NCBI GenBank assembly: GCA_021399435.1
Contig: JAJTUP010000007.1
Span: 1,488,001 to 1,552,000, forward strand
Reading direction: 5' to 3'
Length of the DNA stretch: 64,000 nucleotides
Source: Diaporthe sp. PMI_573
Lineage: Eukaryota > Ascomycota > Sordariomycetes > Diaporthales > Diaporthaceae
A model generated the notes under the pieces. That model worked only from the letters and a program-made list of their open reading frames with translations, ran no database searches and was not told the origin of the DNA. Positions 33,212 to 45,201 of the stretch are shown one piece after another. Position 1 is the stretch's first letter. Every line of letters begins with the position of its first letter. The translations under genes were made by a program, and so were the position numbers.

Positions 33212-34035
33212 ACGCATCATATCCAATAGTTACAAAATTTCTGCAGTGTTCAAGATGATCATTAGAAAGTGGTGCAGTATCGTCGGCTTCAAAGGAGCCT
33301 GTCTTGGATGAACAATGGATGCAGCATACCTCGTGTTTCGGGCAATGTTTAACTTGTCCATATGGCATGATAGCCTGCACTAGCATACATTGTGCTCTTT
33401 CAAACACTGTGTGCAAACTTTCAATGGAGTAAAATTCTCAGAACCATATCCCATCAGACTTTGCTCTTCCAATGAAATGAGGTATATGAATTCTACCGAC
33501 TCAAACACCCTAGTCAACATGATTCTCTCTGCATGCGTCACAGAGCAGGCAGAGCAACAGGCTTTATGGGCAGATCCTACGGAGGAGGAACCAAAGAAAG
33601 CTCAAGGGATGACATGTTGGGGCATGGGCTTGTTATCGAGCCACCCAACGTGACAGGGGTGCTGTGCCTTTGCTGCAGCCAGCTGCAGCCAAGACATTTC
33701 CTATTGGCCCGGCCCGTTCAGCTGTCTCGACCGGGACAATGTGCGGAATGTGCCCTGGTATCTCCGGCCGGTCAGCATGCAACTTCTTTGTTCAGACAAT
33801 CAATTTCCCAATCCAGTGCAGGTTTGCCTGGGTTGATTTGTAAACAGAAGAAATTAGTAAGGCTACGAATTGCGTGGATGGAGTCTTTTGCTTCTTTTAG
33901 CTGTTTGGCAACTACTACATGTATATTCGTCGACCTGTGCTCTGGGGGATCTTTCCGTCATGTCTGCCATTTCCAACAGCGCAGGTCAAGGAAGAGGCTT
34001 TTGGACCTACGGTACAATAAAGAACGACAGAAATC
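33212..34035. other. Intergenic, upstream region of the MFS transporter
   Basis: No further gene was recognised and no perfect AflR-type site seen. TCGTGTTTCGG at about 33332 is only a partial match. Confidence 0.45.
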
Positions 34036-35913
34036 ATGACGGCACAGAACCTTGACTTTTCAACCAGCTCGGAGGCCATGGAGAAGTCGGTCGACTCGAC
34101 TGACCAGCCAACTACACCAGGCACTCCCCCAGAAAAGCAAGATGCTGACGCGCCAGCTCAAGAAGAGCCCGACTACGCGACAGGCTTCCGCCTCTCCATG
34201 ATTATGACCACCCTCTTTCTGGCCACACTCCTCGCAGCTTTGGATATTGTCAGTTTGTCCCCTTGCATTATATGAGGTCCTTATTCGCTAATAGGGCTTG
34301 CTATTCCTTATAGGGCATCGTTGCCACTGCGATCCCTGCCATCTCAGATGAGTTCCACCGGCTCGATGACGTCGGCTGGTATGGAAGTGCATGCTTCCTC
34401 CTCGTCGGCGCTTCATCGCCCATGTGGGGAAAGCTGTACAAATACCTTTCGGCCAAGATCGTCTACCTTGTCTCCGTCCTGATCTTCATGGTTGGGAGCA
34501 TCGTGGCCGCAGCGGCGCAGAACAGCCCCGCCCTGATCGTTGGCCGGGCCCTTCAGGGCTGGGGTTGCGCTGGCACCCTCGGTGGCTCCGTTCTCATGAT
34601 CAGCTACGTGGCAGAGCCGAAGCTACGCCCCATGCTAATCGGATCCTGGATGGGCGTCTTCATGGTCTCAACCATCGTGGGCCCTCTGATCGGAGGTGCT
34701 TTCACGAGCGAGGTGACCTGGCGGTGGTGTTTCTGGATCAACCTTCCCGTTGGTGGCCTCGTTATCGCGATGGTCATTTTCTTCTTTCACGTCCCCAAGC
34801 ACATCAAGCCTGTGCCGGCCACATGGAAGGAGATCGTGTTGCAGCTCGATATCCCAGGCTTCACTTTGCTCCTCACCTCACTCATCTGCTTTACCTTGGC
34901 TCTCCAGTGGGGCGGCCAGAGCAAGCCATGGAGTGACGGCTCCGTCATTGCTACCTTGGTCCTGTGGCTTGTGTTAACGATTGCTTTCGTAATCCTGCAG
35001 TGGCTAGAGGGTGAATATGCAATGGTGCCCTTGCACCTGCTGAAGCCACGCCTGACATGGGCTAACGCATTATATGGTTTCATGTGAGTATCTACCGAGA
35101 CACTGACCATAGATCTTGTGTCGGGTCCCACTTAGCTAACCAACGGTCCCACCTCAAGCACTAACCTCGCCAACTTCAACATGCAATTCTATCTTCCAAT
35201 TTACTTTCAGTCTATCCATGGGCAGTCCGCGATCACGAGTGGCGTCAATGCCGTTCCATATATCGCCTTCTTTGCTGTGGGGTCTGTAATCAGCGGGACT
35301 CTGATTGGGAAAACACGTCTCCTGCAGCCCTACCAGATCGCCGCTGGGTTGTTGGCTACAGTCGGCGCAGCTCTGTTCTACACAATGGACGTACATAGTT
35401 CCAAGGCCCGGTATATCGGCCCTCAAGTGATTTTCGGAATCGGGATTGGCCTCGGTAGCCAGGTTCCGATGACGACGCTGCAAGCTTTCTCGAAGCCGGA
35501 GGACATGGCATCAACAACCTCCATCATGCTCAGTAAGTACCCGGAAGTCAATCTTTCGACATTTCTTGGCGTTGCTGACCCCTTGCTCAGTGTTCCAGTC
35601 CATTGCTGGTAGCTACTTCCTCACAGCGTCCCAGTCTATCTTCGCCAACCGCCTCCTGCAGACGCTCGAGAGCAATTCTCCAAATATCAATGCAGCGCAG
35701 GTCTTGGGCACCGGCGCGTCTGACATTCAGCGCGTCTTCAGCGGCGATGAGTTGGCCTCTATCCTTGACGCGTACATGGTCGGAATGAAAGATGTCTTCG
35801 CTTTTGTTATAGCCGGTTCGGCATTCATGGTTGTCTTGGCCCTTGTGGTGCCATTCAAGAAGATGCCCAGTCACGAGGAGACGGAAGGGAAGGATATCAT
35901 TCCCGCGGTTTGA
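34036..35913 (+). CDS. Major facilitator superfamily efflux transporter (DHA, 14-TM type)
   Basis: Four exons (34036-34248, 34314-35083, 35159-35532, 35591-35913) give about 559 residues. A hydrophilic N-terminus with PTTPGTPPEKQ leads into the first membrane span (LSMIMTTLFLATLLAALDIG). Then come GWYGSACFLLVGASSPMWGK (motif A region), GRALQGWGCAGTLGGSVLM (motif B/C region) and WRWCFWINLPVGGL, typical of drug:H+ antiporter family proteins such as AflT. Further spans follow up to FAFVIAGSAFMVVLALVVPF, with a short cytosolic tail. It would export the cluster product or provide self-protection at the plasma or vacuolar membrane. The acceptor at 35158 is AAG rather than CAG and is the least certain junction. 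It is collinear with the DUF1993 gene downstream. Confidence 0.9.
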
Positions 35914-37164
35914 ATCCAACATGAAATGGCACAGCATGGGCATATTGAGTGAGACATCCGCAGAGATAACTCGTTCAGCGGTCAGTCCGTGTGCTGTATT
36001 TGTGGCACATGAGACAAAGACTGATGTTTGGAGGCAAACGGCAAGTGTGGACAGAGAAAAGGGTCGTCGGGGGGCCAAAATTGACGAGAGAGGTGACACA
36101 CTGATAAAGTGTTTTGTAATATATCGAGATGAAGTCAGCTAAGATAAGGCACAAGCCGTTCTAAGTTCGTGCCGTCGCGTTGTCGAAAGGGGGGAGGGGG
36201 GCGGACGCTGTTCAGAGCGCCATGACTTATGAGGAAGTGAGCAGAATGGTCAAGGGAAATGGTGACTAGCAGACAAGAATGATAGATTCAAGTGCTTGAG
36301 GCTATGTGTTTGGAAAGTGGCTCATAATTAAAGCCTCATGGCTTCGTTTTGACATCCGTAGATGAATGTCCGCGGTCAACATGTGCAACGTCGCAGTGAA
36401 TGTCTTGCATATGCATCTTCAGTTTACTTCTCATGAAGATAGTATAAATATGATCACTCCACAGGCCCCTATTTTGAGGTTGGGACAATGATGTAAACCG
36501 TGGAATAGATGGCAGAGGCGTCTGCGCACATCACGAGGGAGTACCAGGACGTCGCGTGAACTCTTCGAAGGCAGAGGCGACTGGAGTGCGAGCACTATCC
36601 CAAATCATGTGCGAGTTACTACATAGCCAGTCACTGTCTACTGTACCGGTCAAATATTTGTTTTGGCATCATTTCTGCCACATCATGACGCCAAGACAGA
36701 CCCATCCGCAAGAACCAAATATTGTCTCTGACGCCTACGTTCACAGAAGTACTGTCGAAGAAGTATTGTCGGGGCTGGCCCCAATGTGGTCATCCGGGTC
36801 ATCAATGCAGGGGCGATGACCTTTCCCGGCCGGGCTAAAGAGGCTTAGTGCTCACATTCTTCCGATTTCATCGGACTCGGTGCTTCGTCTCGTCAAGCGA
36901 GTAAATTGGTCCGTTTCCGTGCCGAGCGCTTCTCAATGCAGAGCTGTACAGTGACCACCGTGGAGCACGGTTACCGATCGATTCTGACAGAATTCTGATG
37001 CCCAAGGTTTGTGAGTATCTGCATAATAGTGGTAATCCAAGCCCCCATCAGAGGCACTGGTCTGGGTCGAGGAATTCAGCAGAAGCATCCAAACACTAAG
37101 TGGAAACCAACGACTTACAAGCCCCAGAGCCTTTCCCAAGCATCAGATACTATTATAGCACACA
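35914..37164. other. Intergenic between the MFS and DUF1993 genes
   Basis: A 1.25 kb gap with no gene recognised. It includes a TCG-N5-CGA motif at 36890 (listed separately) about 275 bp before the DUF1993 start. Confidence 0.45.
36890..36900. promoter_or_regulatory. Possible weak AflR-type site TCGTCAAGCGA
   Basis: It keeps the TCG-N5-CGA core but has T where the fuller consensus wants G or C. It is suggestive because of its place upstream of the DUF1993 gene; chance occurrence is quite possible. Confidence 0.3.
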
Positions 37165-37779
37165 ATGTCTTCAGTGGCGTTCTACGACATCAGCATCGGC
37201 TACTACGCCAAAGCCATGACGGTCCTCCTCGGCATACTTAAAACAGCTTCGGCACACCCGGATGTCGCCTCCTTCCTCGACGCACGTCTCGCGCCCGACA
37301 TGTATCCTCTGGCTTCCCAGGTGCGCATTGCCACCAAGCCTCCTGTGGCTTTGGTTGAGGCCCTGGCGGGCAAGGAACTCGTGGCCTGGTGGGATGAGAA
37401 GCTTGTCGGTGATAGGGACGACTCGCCCTTCGTGTCTGTGTGGGGGGAGAGAGAGCGATCGTGGCCGGAGCTGATCGCCCGCGTCGAGAAGACGCTGGAG
37501 ATGCTCAAGGATGTGGATGCCAAGAAGGCCAATGCCGAGGCTGACGAGAAGACCCTGCCGCTTCAGATCGCGCCTGAAAGCCTTGGTGCGGCGGCTTTCC
37601 GGAGCATCCCGGCTGTGGACTTCACACTGGCGAATGGATTACCGAATGTTTTCTTTCATGTCTTTATGACCTACGCAATCCTGAGGTCTAAAGGTATAGA
37701 TGTGGGCAAAAAAGATGTTCTGATACCTTTCTTGCCTGAATATATCTTGGAGGAGCTTTTCGGAAAGCAGGCTGCTTGA
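37165..37779 (+). CDS. DUF1993 family protein
   Basis: A single exon of 204 residues. The N-terminus SSVAFYDISIGYYAKAMTVLLGILKTA and the end DFTLANGLPNVFFHVFMTYAILRSKGIDVGKKD are the family's conserved blocks. DUF1993 proteins form a four-helix bundle related to DinB-like folds. Members recur in fungal genomes and near secondary-metabolite genes, but no reaction has been established to my knowledge. No signal peptide is evident, so it is probably soluble and cytosolic. Cluster membership is inferred from position between the transporter and the P450 and a possible weak AflR-type site. Confidence 0.85.
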   Translation: MSSVAFYDISIGYYAKAMTVLLGILKTASAHPDVASFLDARLAPDMYPLASQVRIATKPPVALVEALAGKELVAWWDEKLVGDRDDSPFVSVWGERERSWPELIARVEKTLEMLKDVDAKKANAEADEKTLPLQIAPESLGAAAFRSIPAVDFTLANGLPNVFFHVFMTYAILRSKGIDVGKKDVLIPFLPEYILEELFGKQAA

Positions 37780-38684
37780 TTAAGAGCGTCGGTAGCAGGG
37801 TATTCAATAGTTGCTCGGGATCACCAAGTACACGCGAAATTTATTACATCTCATGCCAGAGCCTCTTTCTCTCCGTATACTTTTGAACAGTACTGAAGGC
37901 TCGCCTGGAAAAGTCCTTGCGTCCAGAATTCCAATACGAGAGGGTGTGAAGAAAACTTTTGCCGCCGTCCAATGGCGCGCTTTATCCTGAAAATGAGCCA
38001 CCCCTGTTCACATAAATACTTGCCGTGATCAAGTCACAATCCTCTGGAATGCGGTCATGATACAGTGGCTTGGACGGGTGAGCGGATGTGCGAAGCCAAC
38101 TGCGCCAAGAGCCCAAAAGGGTGACCACCTTAGAAATCTAGGGAGGCAGTGGTCTATAGCAGCAGATGGGGGAAGCAGCCGCACAGCGGAGCTCGCAGTC
38201 GTGACCAGTTTTTACTCGGCCCGGCCTAATGATCTTTGTACACCTCCAAGGCGTATCCCGAAGAGAACAGAGTTTCCACCACGCAGGAATATCTCCCAGC
38301 GGCCTAATTGCATCGGACAACCAGTCCATATGTCCGGAGCTAGCCTTGTTCCGACTCGTTGTTGTCGGGTGAGCACACGGCCGGTCGGCACGAGGATTAG
38401 AGATCATGGCTCCGTCGGCATCACCTATCAGTCCATCCGTCTTAGGCACTGTGGGCTGAGGATTAAAGATTCCGGATATTGGGCTTGGCCAAGAAGTCGG
38501 CCGCAGGAGGATTCCAGGGGGCACATGCCGATCCCGTTACACCAGATTCCGGAGATCTGGTAATTCCTAAAAGCATAAATAACTTGGTGTCGCCAGCCTT
38601 TGACGTGACCAGCTGCCGTCGTTCTGGATGGATCAGGCTCCCACTTACATCTCTCCCACACATCACCACAGCCACAGTCATACG
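37780..38684. other. Intergenic, upstream of the cluster P450
   Basis: No gene recognised. The last 150 bp are CA- and CT-rich, as common for fungal 5' UTRs. Confidence 0.45.
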
Positions 38685-40511
38685 ATGGCGGCCCGCAACA
38701 GCCTCTTCCTTTCTTCACTCGTTCTCATTATTCCACTGCTCATCTACTATGGTGTGCAATGGCTCCTCACAACCAGGCGGCCTGCAAAATTCCCTCCTGG
38801 GCCCTCAACACTCCTAGGCCTGGGCAACCTGCACCAGCTCCCGAAGGCCAGGCGCTTTCTCACCACGGACTCCTGGGCAAAGAAGTACGGGCCTGTCACG
38901 GGGCTCAAGTTCGGCCCTACCAACGTGATCGTGCTCAACGACGCCTCCCTGATATACGAGGAGATCGTGAAGCGAGCGGCGTACTTTTCTGCTCGGCCCC
39001 CAGCGTATATCGCACAGGAGATGATCCTGGGGGACGCGCGGCACACATACAGCCTCTTCTTGCGGAGTGATTACAGCCAGACACTACGCACGACTACGAA
39101 ACGGTTTCTGGCAGGCGGAGGACTCCTCGAGGCGGCGTTTATGCAGAAGGCCGCTGGGACGCGCCTGGCCTATGACCTACTCCAGTCAGGTGATGATTGG
39201 ATGAAGCACAGTCTGAAATGGTACGCATATCTTGATGGTCCAGAGGCCCACAGCCCTCGATCAGCAATGGTAACATGATTATTTCTAGGGGTGTATCGAC
39301 GCCGCTTGCATATCTCAGCGGTGTCCCGGTCGAAGACCTCGGCGAACACTGGCTGCAGGAGTACTCGGACTACCTGGACCTGATGGAGGAGCTTGTGGAC
39401 CCAGCCAACGCACCGCCGGTCGACAACTTCACTGTACTCCGGCTTGTGCCTTCGATGTTTGCCGAATGGAAGCGGAAAGTACCCGGGGCTAAAAAGGCTC
39501 TGCTCAGCGTGTTCGGTGCAATGATGTCCGAGTCCAAGAAACACGTCCACAGCTCGTTCCCGTCGCTGATCCCTGAACTGCTTCGTCAGACCTCTTCCGA
39601 CCCGTCTGCCGCGCCCGCGGGACTTGGCTCTGAACAGGAGATCAAGTTCATGATGGGCGGTATGCTGTATGTATCCCCAGTCCCGTGTCTCTGTCGTGTG
39701 TCCTACAACGCTTCCCTCTTCCGCCTCCCTCTTCTTCTACCCTCTTCTACCACTCCCACTTCTCGTCCATCGGCCTGAAATTCAGCGTGAACAATGTGAT
39801 GGAGCGAAAACCCGCTGACGCAGCAACAGTGACGCCGCCGTGGATTCCTCAGTCGTCACGTTTCAGATCATAATTCTCGCCCTGGCATCGCACCCAGAAG
39901 CCCAGCGCCAAGCCCAGGCCGAGCTCGACGCCGTCTTTGGCAGCGACGGGACCCTGCCCGAGAAGATCGACCTCGAGAGACTGCCCTACCTGAATGCCTG
40001 TGTGACCGAGGCCCTCCGGTGGCGGCCGACATCGGTGCTCGGCCTCCCCCGCGAGACCACAGCCGACGAGGAGGTGCTGGGGTACCGCGTGCCCAAGGGG
40101 ACGACGGTCCTGCTCAACCAGTGGACGTGCCAGCAGGACCCGGAGTTCTACGACGAGCCAGAGCGCTACATGCCCGAGCGCTTCGTGCGGGACCCGCTGG
40201 GGGCCAGGGACGGGGTCACGCAGCTGGGTAGGAAGGCGCTCTACACCTTCGGGGCCGGACGGAGGGAATGTCCGGGCAAGGACTTCTTCTTCCAGGGCAC
40301 GAGGATCGCCCTGGCACAGATACTGTGGGCTTTTGATATCGTGCCGGCTGAGAAGCTGTATACCGAGGTGGAGACGGGCTTCCTCGATTCCGTCATCCTG
40401 AGGCCGAAGCCGTTCAAGGTCAACTTTGTACCTCGGCGGCCAGAGATCTCCAAGATCCTGTCGGAGGAAAAGCAGAAGGCTGATATCGTGGTGAGAGGTA
40501 CGCTCGCATAG
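38685..40511 (+). CDS. Cytochrome P450 monooxygenase (O-methylsterigmatocystin oxidoreductase-like clan)
   Basis: Three exons (38685-39220, 39289-39666, 39830-40511) give 531 residues. The ATG at 38685 directly precedes the membrane anchor (LFLSSLVLIIPLLIYYGVQW). The proline-rich hinge FPPGPSTLLGLGNLHQLP follows. Conserved elements are ExxR EALR (365-368), YMPERF and the heme loop FGAGRRECPGK with Cys452. The overall layout, including NLHQLP and a long FG region, resembles the CYP64-like clan that contains aflatoxin OrdA, but the assignment is by eye. It should be ER-bound and oxidise an aromatic or alkyl carbon of the pathway intermediate, for example a methyl group or ring position. It lies between the DUF1993 and DUF4267 genes in the same orientation. 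Intron 2 is 163 nt, longer than most here. Confidence 0.88.
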
Positions 40512-41794
40512 ACGGGGCTTGGGGTGCTTTCGGCTCTATAGCTCTGAGGTGTCGTTGAAGGATTTTTAAATCTGTGTTTAGATTTGCTGTTTGTTTGATG
40601 TAAAGGGCTACAACAGTTCTGATCAAACATGTACCTGGGAATTAGAAACTCTTGATATTACTTGTGTATGTACAATTCAACTACTTTATATCCAACAGGC
40701 GATTAAGTATCTCTAGCTTTGCCACTCGTTCCAGTGAACCTCAGAGCTACGAAGTTGCCAAACGCAGGTGGATGGAATCCTGTTTCCAGAGGCAACGCCG
40801 ACTTACTTTGAATTGCATTGCGAACACACGCTGCTTTGGCTGCACTGACTCCGAAACAAACGCTACGTGACGAGTACAATAGACATGTCGATCATCTGGA
40901 ATGGAGCCTAGCATTACTAATGAATTTGACGACAGCCACCAATTGACCACACATGCACCACAACCGTTCCGAGGGATGTGGTCAAATGACAACTATGCCT
41001 GTAGCTCGTTCGACATTGAGTTGGTTCAATATTTGCATGTCACGTAAGCTTGGACCAAAAAGATGGCGTTAGTGCACGTCAATGTGCGTGCAATTGCTCC
41101 GTACCGTATTTTGCGGCTCCTGGTCCCTGTGCTGACCACCTGAAGCAAACCACAGGACTTTGCCCCGTATGTGGACATCACATCAGATCAGCGGGGAAAA
41201 CAATCGAATCATGCCCTATCCTCCCCCGAGGCTAGTATAAGACCGCAACATGTTATTCCACACGTAGGTGCCTGGAGGGTGGAATTAAATGGGTACCATG
41301 CGTGATGAGTGTCATTCGCTTGGTGCTTCTCGTACAAAAGGTCCGCCGTGGCCAGTTGGTCACGACATGTGGGTCTTGCACTGAGTGAGCGTCCCTCCGC
41401 ATGTAGTAAATGCCAAGAATAATCGGGGGTCGGTGAGACAGGCTCTGGAATTGTCCGAGTTAACCCGGACCTCTCGTGCATGTCAGCCTATCCCTTCCCG
41501 TGCGGAAGGATGGTGTATGCATTGAGTATCATGCCTGCAGCCTGCAGGCCACGGCCCGGACTCGTCTAGAATTTCAACCCAACACCGTCACAAATGACCC
41601 GGCTTACAAACCACCCAAACATCCGGTCCTTTGAACTGAGGAGGATCGTGTCCAGACCCCGTTCCCGGAGGCATCAAGGAGGAAGGTAGTATTTAATATG
41701 CATGTTAGTGGTCCTCAGTTCCCATTACGTCTAACCTTTGCAGACTCAGCCGCCTCAGGACATCGCTCGCCGCACAATTTCTGAATCAGACACG
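40512..41794. other. Intergenic, no gene seen
   Basis: 1.28 kb without a supported gene. A Cys-rich open stretch around 41050-41235 lacks an upstream ATG in context and any family sign. Confidence 0.45.
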
Positions 41795-42294
41795 ATGTTG
41801 GGAACAACGCTGACCTTACCGCCGGGGTACTACCCCTTTTTGCTTGATGCCGCCACAGGCGTCATCGGAACGCTGCTCATCTACTCCGGGGTGACAGGTC
41901 TCTTCACCAATCCTCTTGCTTGTACTTGAAACCCCACCCTGACATCCCCCGGGTCTGGATCTGCCTGTCGTTCCAGGCGTCTAATAGATGTGCACTAACG
42001 GCATCCGTAGTGGCCAGGTTCTTCGGTTTCCCTGCGGCGACCAAACCGGAACTTGTCTTCGTCCCTGCCATGTCGGGTCGGAACCTTGGTGTCGGGATCT
42101 TCATCTGGATACTGACTATCCTCGGGGAACGTTGGGTGCTGGGAGTATTCCTGCTGTGCTGGACGTGGGCAGGGATAGCGGACACCAAGATTCTCTACGA
42201 CCACCCTCTCGGGGAGAGCAAGGGCATGCACATAAGGAACATATTTATCCTTTCGGTGCTGGGTCCTCTTTTGATAAGAGCCTCATCGGGGTGA
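41795..42294 (+). CDS. DUF4267-type small membrane protein
   Basis: Exons 41795-41921 and 42011-42294 (89 nt intron) give 136 residues. Four hydrophobic helices are visible: DAATGVIGTLLIYSGVTGL, then a segment with MSGRNLGVGIFIWILTIL, then WVLGVFLLCWTWAGIAD, and the C-terminal IFILSVLGPLLIRAS. The NPLALARFFGFP turn after helix 1 and the GRNLG element match the DUF4267 family, which is common in fungal gene clusters and has no established reaction. It would sit in an internal membrane. Small DoxX-like membrane proteins sometimes act as oxidoreductase partners, but this is speculation. The donor GTACTT is atypical; the join is supported by the continuous family pattern. Confidence 0.72.
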
Positions 42295-43282
42295 TATAGG
42301 TCGTCTCTAGTGTCCAGCATCCAGAAATTGTTCAGCCTTTGTGTCTGGAGGTCACGGTGTGCAGGAACGCATGGGCCCGTTGGCACGATATCCATATTGC
42401 TTCACACCAAGATCCAACAAGAAGGTCCAGCGTGGCTAACACCCACGCGTGGGCCGCTAATGAGGTTGAACGCGATCCAAGACATGGGCACATGTAGGGC
42501 AGTGCCAGGTGACTGAAGAGGTCAGTTGGGAGTGGTTACTAGTATGGAGGCGGCGTGAGATGGGGACAATCAGTTTGTTAGTACAGAAGAGAGAATTAGA
42601 ATTGTACACTAAGGTAGTGGCTATCTTTGAATGGGAAAACCAGCCAGCCGAAAAATATCAATGTATGACACACATGCGTGTCAGTATGCTTGAGTGTTCA
42701 GGAAATACCGAGACATACCAGTTTGCAAGCCTTGATATCCCACCCGCTCGAAGCCAGCGGCACTCAGCCAAGTGAGTAAAGTTTACACGACAAAAGACAG
42801 ACCAGGTTCGTTTGTGCTCAGATCTCCAGCGAAATGCTGGGATTATATTGAATCAGTCTGGGCTTGGAAATAAGACAACAACGTTGGTGAGGCTTGTCCA
42901 CTTATTTGGGCTTTTTCCTACACGAGATCCATACAACGCGAGCACCCGTGTCATAGAATTTGACGTTTTTTTCAGTTCCAATGTTCATTATAATGCATAC
43001 GATATTATCACATGGTAATCAAATATATACCTCGGCAATGCAGACAGACCAACATACGACACCCACAGGCAACTCAAAGTTTTGCGGTTTGATGTCTGTT
43101 TGCGAACCTATTCATTTCTCAATTGGGACTATAACTACATGTTTGCCTGAGTAATATAATGCGTGGACTCAGATCATGAGGTCCGCCATGAAGCATCCAG
43201 TGTCGCTGATCAGAGTATCACGGCAGTCGATTTGAGATCCACATCACCGACACAGGTGCACAAGCGACCGAGCTGGACATCC
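42295..43282. other. Intergenic, 3' sides of convergent genes
   Basis: Roughly 1 kb of AT-rich DNA between the DUF4267 gene (+) and the SDR gene (-). Nothing recognised. Confidence 0.45.
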
Positions 43283-44281
43283 TCACAATTCATCCTTGGA
43301 GCTACTGGCACGAGAACTGCACGCATCGAAGACCTTTTGCGTGTGTTCCCAAACCGTCTTATCCACGCCGCGCTGCCTCATCGGGGCCAGCACGTTCTCG
43401 CTGTTCGCGCTGTCCCCCAGCGGGTCAACCAGAAAGATGCCACCGCCCGACTTCTTGGCCGGAGCAAGACCCTCGGGCGGGGGCACAAGACCACCCTCCT
43501 TGCCCGCGTACCGATCACTGGTGGCCAGGAAGAGGCCGCGGGCGCCAGACTCCTGGTGGCTCATGGGGTTCTGCGGCCCGGACATGCCGAACCTCTGGGC
43601 CCTGGCGAGGGCGGGGGTGTCGACGGGGCCGGGGAACCAGTGGACGACGCCGAGGCGCGGGTACTCGCGGGCCAGCCTCTCGAGGGCGAGCGTGCCCATG
43701 GTTCCCGCGTGGACGGACGAGGTCCAGAAGGACCAGGCACCCGGCGCGCGAAGGTCCAGGTCGTTGGCGCGCAGGGGCCCCTCGAGCCCGCCGGCCAGAA
43801 CCGAGACGACGCGGGGGCTCGGGGCGGCGGAGCTGTTGAGCAGCGGCAGCAGGCCCTCGACGGCGCGGAGCCGCGAGTAGTAGCGCGTGGACATGGACGG
43901 ATCGAGGCCCTCGCTCGTGTCCTTGCGGCCCTCGAAGGCCATGAAGCCAGCCGACAGGAAGAGGATGTCGAGCTTGGTCTCGTCCCGCATGACGGCCTCG
44001 ACGACCTTGTCGACCTCGGACACGAGCGAGGTGTCGGCCGTGATGAGCTTGTATGTGCCGTCCGGGTTGGACTGGCGCAGCGAACCCAGGAAGGTCTCGT
44101 GGGATGCGACCGCGGACGGGCGGGCAACGGTGTATATGCGAGGGGAAGGGGCGTGGTGGGCGAAATTCTGCAGCGTGCTCTGGCCGATGCCTGAGGTGGC
44201 GCCGATGAAGAGCGCCACGAGGCCCTGTGGGAGGCTTGCGACGCGAGCGTTGGATTGCTCCACGATCTTGAGCGAGACCAT
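43283..44281 (-). CDS. Atypical short-chain dehydrogenase with C-terminal KDEL
   Basis: A single exon of 332 residues from ATG 44281 (MVSLKIVEQSN). Upstream in-frame ATGs exist, but this start sits just before the Rossmann strand. The dinucleotide loop is LFIGATSGIGQ (G27-x3-G31-x-G33) and LFLSAGFM is the NNAG equivalent. The expected catalytic YxxxK is absent: the corresponding helix reads SFWTSSVHAGTMGTLALERL. This variant recurs in a fungal subgroup of SDR-like proteins found in secondary-metabolite clusters. It may be a non-redox catalyst or use another acid. The protein ends SSSKDEL, a textbook ER-retrieval tail, but no signal peptide is present, so the tail may be coincidental. It lies 920 bp beyond the PKS 3' end, in the same orientation. 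Confidence 0.85.
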   Translation of the reverse strand: MVSLKIVEQSNARVASLPQGLVALFIGATSGIGQSTLQNFAHHAPSPRIYTVARPSAVASHETFLGSLRQSNPDGTYKLITADTSLVSEVDKVVEAVMRDETKLDILFLSAGFMAFEGRKDTSEGLDPSMSTRYYSRLRAVEGLLPLLNSSAAPSPRVVSVLAGGLEGPLRANDLDLRAPGAWSFWTSSVHAGTMGTLALERLAREYPRLGVVHWFPGPVDTPALARAQRFGMSGPQNPMSHQESGARGLFLATSDRYAGKEGGLVPPPEGLAPAKKSGGGIFLVDPLGDSANSENVLAPMRQRGVDKTVWEHTQKVFDACSSRASSSKDEL

Positions 44282-45201
44282 CTTGTTACTCTTTGGACTG
44301 TCTGTCTCTGCAAATGTGGTAGAGAGGTTGGCGTGGTTGTGGTTGTGCAATCCAAGGCGATGCGTTGCTCAATACCTGCTATCAAAGTGAGTGACTTGAA
44401 GGTGGAAGACTGCTGGATCATGCAATCGATATCAATGATATGGGCTGACTGATGGAACGATCAAGGAAAGGGGACTCGCCAGATAATTGTCAGCTTGGCC
44501 TTTTTATGTCCCAATGCGATCCACAAGGCCATTTCTTGCACCATCCCCCCTCCGATGGGATGCCAAGAGCTGTGCTTTACTATCGTATCCGTTGTGGTGT
44601 TGTCTTGTGTTGTGTTACACAAGGTCTTGGACGCCTGGGGTCCGGGTTAATTTGTCAGCACTGGGGAGGAGTCGGATGGTTGGTACATATTACCGGAACC
44701 CGAAGTCCGAGAGGGAGGCTGTGAAAGGCCAACAGATATGCAAGTTCAAGAAAACAGATCGACAGGTTGTAGGTGTAAGTGTTCCTGTGGTCCCTCTCGT
44801 GGTGATCCCCCCCCCCTCTCCCTCTCCCTTTCCCGTCCCTTCACCACAGCTTTGTCTTATTTCCTGGAAGCACAATTATGGGCCAAGGGAGGTTCCCCAG
44901 GTAAAATTTGACTACAAACATACCTAGTTGGTTAGTTAGTTAGATCCCTAAGTATTTCACTGAGTGTGCCAGTGGTTTGGGATCAAATGGGATGGAAAAT
45001 TGGAATTGTTGCACAATCTTGTTTATTTCTATTCTAGTTCAATGACTACTCCATGTACCCAAACAAGAAAGAGAATGAAAAAGACAGAGAGTGCCTCAAC
45101 GAGGAAACTCTTCGAGGGAGGATAGTCTAGCCAAGAAAATAAAGACAATGAACCATATACGCAGTCTACCAAGTACCTTGGGCAACATTCTACACCAGTG
45201 A
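44282..45201. other. Intergenic between the PKS 3' end and the SDR start
   Basis: Contains the SDR upstream region and the PKS 3' UTR. A C/T homopolymer-rich tract lies at about 44808-44840. No gene or AflR-type site seen. Confidence 0.45.

Noticed and set aside
43163..44194. 343-codon plus-strand frame across the SDR
   Set aside because: Antisense shadow produced by GC-rich codons; the minus strand has the Rossmann motifs.
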